A stretch of DNA of 64,000 nt. Origin: Umbilicaria muhlenbergii. Its lineage: Eukaryota > Ascomycota > Lecanoromycetes > Umbilicariales > Umbilicariaceae. A program made the position numbers and the translations under genes. The stretch is taken from positions 1 through 64,000 of the forward strand of contig KK106986.1 in NCBI GenBank assembly GCA_000611775.1. The letters run 5' to 3'. Of the stretch, positions 56,182 to 64,000 are shown in pieces. How positions within the stretch are numbered: position 1 is the stretch's first letter; the number at the start of each line of letters is the position of its first letter. Below the pieces are notes generated by a model. That model was not told where the DNA came from and made no database searches. It was given only the letters and a program-made list of their open reading frames with translations.

Positions 56182-57414
56182 TCCGGTGTGAGACTGAATA
56201 CAACTACTGATGACAGTGACAAGTTGATCTGATGAAAGTAAGACGGTATATCTAATTTAGGTCGATCCGACTTGATAAGTTGACAACTGTTGACTAAGTA
56301 CATACAAGCGATGAACGACCTCATAGCTTACGATTAATAACAAATTCAAGACTATCATTAATAGAGCTGAGCCGCCAAGAGTATGCATTAACTGGGTGAT
56401 GAAGACGGACGCCAACAAAAGCCGCTACTGTGAGCCTTAGTTATATCGAAAATAGGTAAAAGAGTACGGAGTCAGTGAGCACTATGAGGAGCCCCTCTTC
56501 TACAGATGAGGAACGGCCAAAGACAATGATGAGTCCAACGACCAAGGTCATGGTGAGCTCCGAGGGAAGCAAGATATCACTCAAGCCCACACCACCGCTG
56601 CAGGCAATGCAACATTTGAAGGCACATCTACACTTCAGTTGACCAAACTTGTTGTCTTCGTCCTGCCGCTCCACATGTAAATTTTCTCGAGTTCCACAAG
56701 CGCATTGTAATTTCCATCATGCAGGGCGAAGCGGATGTTTGCGGACATATACACTAACACTCGGCAAAAGCTGGAGGTCAATGTCTCCGGCAGCTCCCTA
56801 CGTGATTCTTACTGTCGAGTCTTTCATGTGACAAAATACGACAACAGCATCGTAGCGCAAATTGTCATCATCGCCATGGTACGCGTATGGCTGAGCACTT
56901 GTTAGGCAAAAAGACATGCATTGGTTATGCGGTGTTGACGGCTGGTTGCTCTACAGAGTGAAACTGCCACGGAGCTGGGTGGAAGGGATCAGGATGCCTT
57001 ATCAGCATTTGCGTGTACCCTGAAGTATGGGAGGCGTTATTTCTGTGGCCTGTGGCGGGCTCAGTTGCTTTGGTCTTCAAGGAAGTTCCGGAACTGATGT
57101 TATGAGCTGCCAGCAGTTACTTATAAGAGCAGGATTAAGGCCTGTGTGGTAATTCTCTGGTGCACGTACGTCGATGAACACAACATACATTAAGTAGATT
57201 ACATAATTAATGATTACACCCTAAGATCCAAAAGAAGTAGAAGAGAATGGCAAATCCCTTTGTCCTGCCCAAGACCAACACCGGTTATTGTAGACAATCT
57301 TCATCCAATGAACATCAACCCTACGCCAAGGCATAGCCTCAACCGATAGACACCGCCATGACGTAGACAGCCAAGGGACGACCCAGACAGGCGTAAGAAA
57401 CAACAATTAATCAT

Positions 57415-59875
57415 CTAAACACCCGGCACATTGAAATCGGGAAAGTTGGGCCAATTGCCCAAGTTCCCCGGATCACCGCCAATCCTGACCCACGTGGAAT
57501 GCGAGGGCGTGGGTCCATCAAGAACGAAGAGCTGGTACCATCCCGGAGGGCAAATGTTAGCATTGGGTGGCGCTGTAATCGTGCACGATGTCCCAGCGCA
57601 AGCGACGGCCGGGAATATCGTCCGCTGGCCCATACTATTCCCGTGCGTGCTAGTCTCCGCACCCATCAGTGAAACACTAACACTAGAGATGGGGCCTTGG
57701 GCCAGAGTGACTCCAATTGTGATGGAAGCGCCATACGACCAATCTTTGTTCGTGATGGTAAAGCTCGGCTGTGTCAAGCTCGAGAGGAGGTAAGGAGGAT
57801 AGAAGGCTTCAACACGGTATTCTTCCGGGTTGACGCCATCCTGCGGGTCGGATCCCGAGACCATGACACGGCCGTCTTGCATGAGGATAGCTTCGGAGTG
57901 GTAGAGACGTGCGACAATGGTGTTGGCCATGATGCTGAAGCGGGAGTTGACGGGCTGCTTAGGGTCGTAGAGCACGGCGTTGAGGTTGGGGCCGGTGGCG
58001 AGACCGAAGCCGGCGACGCCATGGAAGGCGCCGTTGAGAATAAGATAGGTACCGTCGGGGAGAGCGGTCATGCAGGAAATGACTCGTTGGGAGGGCTTTG
58101 GTTGTATTAGTGAGATATTCCAACGAGATAATGCGGGACATGGTGGAGCACTTACCATGCGCTCGATAACCCACTGCGAATTGGCAACCTCTGGCTGGAT
58201 GGACACGCAGTTGTCGATGGCTTGAGCAGGGCCTGGTGTTGATCCACCGCAAAGCATCACTGTCAACGGATCCGAGTATGGAGCACGTTGAGGCATCAAG
58301 ACCGCTGTCCCCTCCAACGGATACGTGCGTCCTCCGGCAGGATTGTTGACGGGGCCGGGAATCTGCGGCATCTGCTTTACCGTTGCGAAGGTAACAGCAT
58401 CCATAATTAGAGCCTGGTTGTAGTAGGCAATGAAGATGCCACCCCCAGGAAGGACACAGAGGAAGGGATACAGGTTGAAAGGATCAGTTTGTTGCAGGAA
58501 CGGCAAATTCACGAGTGGACCGACTTTTGGGAGAAGTTCAAGACTGGGTGAAGGGGCGGCGTTAGAGCCCACTTCGCCTCCGACCACCAGGATGGATCCG
58601 TTGGTCATCATCATTGCAGTTGGATACCAGCGCCCTGCTTGGAGTGAAAGCTCGTCCACATTCTCTTGCCAATCGTTGACGCCTGGGGTGCCGGGAGATC
58701 CATCGGGCCAGTATATTCTTATACCGAACGTAGAAGGGCCGGACCATCCGCCGATGTTGATCTGCCGCCCTACTTTATCTGGAAGTGTGATGCCAGCCGA
58801 GCAAAACACATCAGTCTTAACGTGCATTGTTCGCCACGCTTGTGAGGGATCGCTGATAAGAGATACGTCCAACTCATATGCACCCGTCGAATTCGCTTCT
58901 CCGGTGCCGAACTTTTCCACAAAGGTGTATTTGCCATTGACGCCCGGGGTGGTCAAGAGAGGGATGCAGACACCGCCAACTAATATCCGGTATTCACCAG
59001 CGGCGCCACCTTGTGGTCTGTGCCACGTGTTGATGGGCGGGCCGGTCCAATTGTAGTATGATAGTAGACCGCCTGCACCGCAGAGCGTCGAGGCATTACC
59101 GCTACATGGAACATTGCACTGGGAGTCCGGCACTAACTGCGCACCAACGACAGCGATGTTCGATTGATCCCCACAATCTATACGTAGTTGTCAACGACTG
59201 CGAACGGAGGTCATATCAGAAGGAGGTACATACAGCATTCATCGCCGTACTCCATACCGGCGGCCATATAGCCGTATTGTGCGCATTGAGTAAGGCATGT
59301 CGTAGCGGTGTTGGTATTGGTTAAGATAAGCTGCCATGGGAACGTCCGCTGTTGGTTGACATTATCCCTACCAATCAATTAGTAGACAAGCAAAAGGCTG
59401 TTTGATGCAAAGTGAAATGAACTTACTGAAGACATCCCTGATACGTCCAACTACCTGGCAGATTGGCTGTCTGCACCGTAGGCGCTGCGTAGACTTGCAC
59501 TGGAATTTTGGTGGAGTAGACGCTTAGTAGACCAGGACCACCACAGATCTCATTGGCATTACCACCGCAAGTCATGGCACACTGTGAGTCGGCGCTCGCG
59601 AGCGCTCCTCCATTGCTGATGTAGTTGTCACAGAAGCACTGCACGCTGTACTCCATGCCGGCAACCGTATATCCAGCAGCCGAGCAAGCGGCAATACACG
59701 ACTCGATGGTCAGTTGCTGGTTATCAGGTTGCTGGTTAGCCGCAATGGCGCGCCCCTGTGGGGCCTCAGCGTAACAGCCGGCGTAGTTCCAGCCGGCGGG
59801 AAGGCCGGTTGCGCTACGTACAGATGACAGCAAAAGCAACGAGGAGAAGGTAGAAAGAGCGAGTGTCGGCGCCAT
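57415..59875 (-). CDS. Secreted copper radical oxidase (glyoxal-oxidase type, AA5) with two WSC domains
   Basis: Exons 59427-59875, 59234-59367, 58156-59177 and 57415-58095 join in frame to 761 residues; the last intron (60 nt) is in-frame and stop-free, and its removal gives ERM-PSQRVISCMTALPDG. A signal peptide covers about the first 23 residues. Two Cys-rich WSC domains (about 29-120 and 141-233), each with YAGCYAE- or YQGCLQ-type starts, probably bind cell-wall glucans. The glyoxal-oxidase domain shows the Cys of the Cys-Tyr cofactor in FCSAGITLP (about residue 320), the Tyr and His ligands in ARLYHSEAILMQDGR, and STHGNSMGQR. A C-terminal DUF1929-like domain ends the protein. Such enzymes oxidise aldehydes to acids and release hydrogen peroxide. 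Distance and role suggest it lies outside the polyketide cluster. A start 10 codons upstream (59905) is also open. Confidence 0.92.
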
Positions 59876-61920
59876 TATAGGCGGTATTAGTTGGAGTGAC
59901 AACAAACGAGTGTAGTCTTCGGGTCAGTAATTATAGTAGGCCAACAGCGACAAATGATATGCCGCGAAGGCTATTAGGATGGGTAGAGACTGAAGGAGTC
60001 CACGGAAAAGGCGAGCAACAGGCATATATATAAACAATTGAAGATAGATGGTTGATGTGCAGGCACGACGCCCGTTGGACCCACATTGGGCGATTGCGAC
60101 TCACTACGTAGCGCGGGCGGTGTCTCTCGAGCGACGACAAAGACTGAGGGCCGACCCTGCCAAAGCCAAGAAGGCCTGCGGCACTGCATGCATCTTGATG
60201 CATCTCGACTTGTCGGCCAATGATATGTCCCAGGGGACCGCAGAGCATTGGTTTGGATGGGCGGGATGATCAGGGGCAATGCCCCAGAGCCTCCAGAATT
60301 GGACAAATGAGAGGATGAGTCGTCGATAGTCGATACGATGGCGCTACCGACGTTAGGGTTACAGGAGCCATGCGCTGGTCGTGCCGCGAACCAGCCCGCT
60401 CGTGCCTTAGCGAGTACGAGTACCAAAGTTGATGCCTGCTCCAATATAACGGTGGGAAGGCGTCCCAGCAACGCAGCGCCCACGCTCTGGAGCTGTCCCG
60501 TGTACGGGGTACGGGGTACGGGCGTCTCGAATGCAGCACACACGTGCTCCAACCTAGGCTCTTTCCCATTCAGTCAACCCCGCCGCCCAACGACTCCATT
60601 GTGGCGCGCGCAAGCAAAGCACAGCCCGTGGCTTTGCCATGGAGTAACTCTAGTCAGCGAAAGATCGAGTCCGACAAATGGCTAGATGCAAGTCTAACAT
60701 TAATGGGCTCTTGAGGCACGGTAGAATTTTCCGGTGAGGTCGACATCATCGTCAACTTGGTAAGTCACCCACGCTGGCAATAAGAACAGCCTGTATCTCT
60801 TGAACCTTCCAGTCATGATATCACATAGGGCAAAGGGTCTTCGGCTCTGCAGGAGAGGCGCCTAAGCCATGGCGTAGGAGCCTGCATGCGTAGGAGATGA
60901 GATGAGATTTCAATCGTTTCGAGGAGTCGTGTGATTCTTGCCTGTCCCACATCTGTTTCTGCTCCGTCTATTGTCCATTTGCCCGGTTCTTTGCTTTGTG
61001 GATGCCGGCAGAAAACAGCAAGCTCGCCCGAGGTCTTAGATGCATGAACTAGTCAGACGATGCCTTGGATCCTTCGGGCTGATGAAGATTTGTTCTTTGT
61101 TTGCTCGTATCTCCAGATGGTTAATAACGCAAGCCCAAGCTTAGAAGGAGTATTAGGCTATTAGCGCACCACCACTCGTGGGCTGTGGCTTTGATCGCAA
61201 ATGAGCGCGTGTGATCGACGCCGGATGCATCAGGTCGGTAGAAGTGTGACGATCAAGACCAAAAGGTTCCCTACCTACCGTACGGATGGACTCGACTGGT
61301 TGAGCGTGCAGGCCCTAAGGGATAAGGGATAAGAGACCTAAATTAAGGTACCTAGATTAAGGTGCCTTACTTGCCTGACATTAATCCACGCGCGCAGGGC
61401 TGACGGCTCCAGGCCGGCACGAAGCGGCACACGGTCGGGGACGGAATAGCGGGGCAAAAAGTTGATCGGACCGTTCACGCTCATCAATAATGCTGCTGCA
61501 GTGCCCCAGGCAACAGCGGCACGGTGGAGATAGCTGTGGATGATGATATCTAGGTAGTCTCCGGTTCAACAGCACTAGCTCTCTACACAATCAGCACCTG
61601 CATGAAGAGCGGAAGAGCGACAGAACGACTGCGTCTTTTGTTCCTCCTCAAGCTTCCATGATCTCGACGTGGTCTCGAAATCATTCCAGGCTTGGGCGGG
61701 CCAATGGCCGAATGTCGCTTCTTTCCTTCTTCCTTCTTCCTTCTTCCTCGCTTGGCACGCCCGGGTTAGTCTACCTTAGTTACATGTAGGCGAGTCCTCA
61801 GCACCAACTGAATCACTCCTTCCTCGTACTCCGGACTCGGGCTCCGGACTCGTCCTCCGTACTCGTCCTCCGTACTCGTCCCTCCAAGAGCCTAAGGCAC
61901 TCCCTACAGCTGGTGGAGAT
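59876..61920. other. Upstream region of the radical oxidase, no gene
   Basis: 2 kb without a supported gene. Pyrimidine runs of CTTCCTT type lie at 61722-61750, and a 13-bp repeat ACTCGTCCTCCGT is at 61848-61885. Confidence 0.5.
61848..61885. repeat. 13-bp tandem repeat ACTCGTCCTCCGT
   Basis: Two perfect units (61848, 61861) and a shortened third (61874). Confidence 0.8.
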
Positions 61921-62283
61921 TAGAGGGATTTAGCCACCCTGGTCATGTTTTTTGAGCATATGTACGCTTTAAGACAGATACGGTTGGTCAGAGTTTTAGT
62001 ACGCGTTTCCCTGTTCCAAAACCACTTACACTGCAGTTTACAGTTACCGTACACCCGTGCGCATTTGCTCAAAACCTAAATATGCTCAGTCACTGAGCAA
62101 ATATGCTCAGTCACTGAACTACGCTAGCAACTGAGCCAAATTGCTATTGGTTCCATACCCTGTCATCAAAACAGAGACGCGTACTTAAGGCCACTAAGAA
62201 CTCCGTCTTACCAAAACAGTATTAAAACGTGCATATGCTCAAAAAATGCTCAAAAACAATACCGGGGTGGCTAAATCCCTCTA
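61921..62283. mobile_element. MITE with long terminal inverted repeats and TA target duplication
   Basis: TAGAGGGATTTAGCCACCC at 61921-61939 recurs as its exact reverse complement at 62265-62283. Similarity continues inward over GGTxxTGTTTTTxGAGCATxTG for roughly 45-55 bp. The outermost TA at both ends fits the TA duplication of Tc1/mariner/pogo transposons. The 363-bp element has no transposase. Inside are two direct copies of AATATGCTCAGTCACTGA (about 62079-62117). Confidence 0.88.
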
Positions 62284-64000
62284 TTAACCCCTGCAGACCG
62301 CACCCCGACTCCGAACCCTCCTTCTCTTCATCAAAGCACGCCTCCACACGGCAGGCATGAGTGGGGATTTGGCGAATACGAATAGGAACTGCTGGTAGCC
62401 ACCTGATATGATGCAACTGCCAACAAGGCCTTAACGCGCCTGCAGCCACCTGCGGAGATAAAGTTGCGGTGTGTACCGAAGTACGGCCAGGCGCATCCAC
62501 ACCGTGGACGACACCCTCGTGGGTCGTCCCATACTGCCACCCTGCGAGCTCCATGGTACGAATAAGCCCGAGCTGCCCGACAGAGATGCTGCATATCACC
62601 CACTATTGGACGTTTCAAAACACTCCGAATGAGGCAGCCCAGGGCTTGGATGTCCCAAAGAATACCCACACTCGACGTTCAACTTCGCCTCCATCACTCT
62701 TCCCCGCGGTGGGGTGACACGAATCCTATGGTAAGCGGATAACGCTCGAAAGAGACGGCGCCTCGGCCAGGCCTCCCGATTCGCTACCCTGCCTTACTCA
62801 CAACAAGGCCTCTGGTCAGCCTAGGATCGCCTGTTCGACGCGTATCAAATCTGGTCTCGTGTTGCACACCGACTTCCACGCACCTGCTCCAGTCGGATCG
62901 AGCATCGAGACTGCATCCCGTGTGTGTGTGTGGAATTAAGGTAGCTTGTCATTAACACCTGCGCCGTATCAATGGATTGCCTCATTCATCTCACGGCACA
63001 GTGTTGTACCCAGAACAGTGTCTTCATCGAACAAATTTACCTTGTGAAGACGAAAGCGGTCCTGCGGGCTTGATCGGTGAGGCACCGCAAAGGATTGTCA
63101 ACATTGAAATAGGATGAAGGATGCCGCGCCCTTACAGTGCCCCCACCTCATTTGATAGCTAGACGAACGATGAGCCTATTCGATCCGCCTGGTGGTGTGA
63201 AGCCTGAGGAGCTCTCCATCCTCCCCCCCACATGGAAGCTCACGCCGAAATCCTTCCTGGTAATCGCATGCGATCTGCCGATCCTCCCACGTCTCCCTAT
63301 GCGACCCTAACGCCGAGGATGCAATGCACCCTTTCTCAGCTGAGAACCTGCGTCTGCCTTCCATCCTTTAATCTGCTGATGCCTTTGCTGTTATTCTCCT
63401 CATGACTCATGCGACTTCAACAGTCGCCATGCATCATAGAGTTTCAAGCAACAGCCCGACCTGCGTTTAATCTCCACACTCGTTCTCTACAGCTTCATCG
63501 CGTGGATCTCCCTCTTGACCAGGTGTTGCAAGTTCATCATGCGACCCCCAATTTGCAACGCACAACACGAGACTCCACACAAGGCTCCACCCATTGATCC
63601 GACGTACTTTGTGCACGCTCACTCTCTGCAGAACCAACCCCCGGATTCAGCAGTCCGTCCGTCTCTCACCTTTAAATTGTTTTCTGCAACAGGCTCGAAG
63701 GGACACATGACGCGGCTGTAATTTCAAGATCTCACGAACCTGCGTTTCACGTGCCGCTTCTCTGCGCTGAACAAACAGCCGCGCCAAAGAGACCGAGCCT
63801 TGATCCCGAGCTGTGGTTTCCTCCCTGCATCTCAGCCATCGCGGTCACAACGCACCATCCTTCACTCGGCCGGACAACCAGCCGACCGGTACTACCTTAC
63901 CGACACCTCCACTCCGCCCACCAGGGCTGAGCTGGCTCCATGCCCCCGCCTGCCCCGCTGTGTGACCCCGGCAAATCCCAACGATGCTGCCCCTTGAGGA
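62284..64000. other. Gene-free right edge
   Basis: No coding region I can support. Small ORFs (e.g. 62222-62669 minus, 63409-63997 plus) lack recognisable domains. It may be the promoter or 5' UTR of a gene beyond the window. Confidence 0.45.

Larger units (their letters stand above)
53852..57414. other. Gene-poor region
   Basis: 3.5 kb with no gene I can name. It contains a candidate AflR-type site (54253), a CCT-repeat stretch (54757-54795) and the TG...CA element copy 3 (55455-55608). A GC-rich patch lies at 55040-55340 with a hydrophobic 60-codon plus-strand ORF. A 148-codon minus-strand ORF of unknown nature is at 55735-56181. Confidence 0.5.

Overview
The window is nuclear DNA of a filamentous ascomycete (Pezizomycotina). 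Genes have 50-110 nt introns with GT...AG borders and CTAAC/CTGAC-like branch sites. The right-hand three quarters carry a fungal polyketide gene cluster. The left quarter is AT-rich, hypermutated transposon DNA of the kind left by repeat-induced point mutation. The species cannot be named from the sequence.

Positions 1 to about 16,250 form an AT-rich block. It holds a decayed pogo/Fot-type DDE transposase (422-1153) and an intact 1,582-codon ORF on the minus strand (2194-6942). That ORF joins two C2H2 zinc fingers (OrsD/DUF3505-like N-terminus), a domain with tyrosine-recombinase hallmarks, and a full RecQ-type helicase. Upstream of it lie a 218-bp tandem array (7256-8012), a 59-bp array, and a complete but stop-riddled Ty3/gypsy chromovirus (8857-15368) with two 406-bp LTRs and a perfect CTAAC target-site duplication.

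Positions 16,275 to about 53,850 are a biosynthetic cluster of the emodin/monodictyphenone (atrochrysone carboxylic acid) type. In order: AflR-like regulator (-), AflS/AflJ-like regulator (+), AMP-dependent acyl-CoA ligase (-), anthrone oxygenase (-), aldo/keto reductase (-), NmrA-like oxidoreductase (+), questin-oxidase-like Baeyer-Villiger enzyme (+), cytochrome P450 (-), SAM methyltransferase (+), sulfotransferase-like protein (-), versicolorin-reductase-like SDR (+), glutathione S-transferase (-), metallo-beta-lactamase thioesterase (-), non-reducing PKS without its own thioesterase (+), EthD-type decarboxylase (+), GMC oxidoreductase (-). The expected logic is: PKS plus thioesterase release atrochrysone carboxylic acid, the EthD protein decarboxylates it, and the anthrone oxygenase gives an emodin-type anthraquinone. 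The SDR and NmrA-like enzyme can then deoxygenate it, the questin-oxidase-like enzyme can open the ring, and the P450, methyltransferase, reductase and GMC enzyme can decorate the product. No scytalone-dehydratase-like (MdpB-type) gene is visible.

Positions 53,852-64,000 are gene-poor: one secreted copper radical oxidase with two WSC domains (57415-59875), small repeats, and a TA-flanked MITE with long terminal inverted repeats (61921-62283). Three short TG...CA elements with 5-bp target duplications or near-duplications (25824, 51774, 55455) are scattered through the cluster and its flank.
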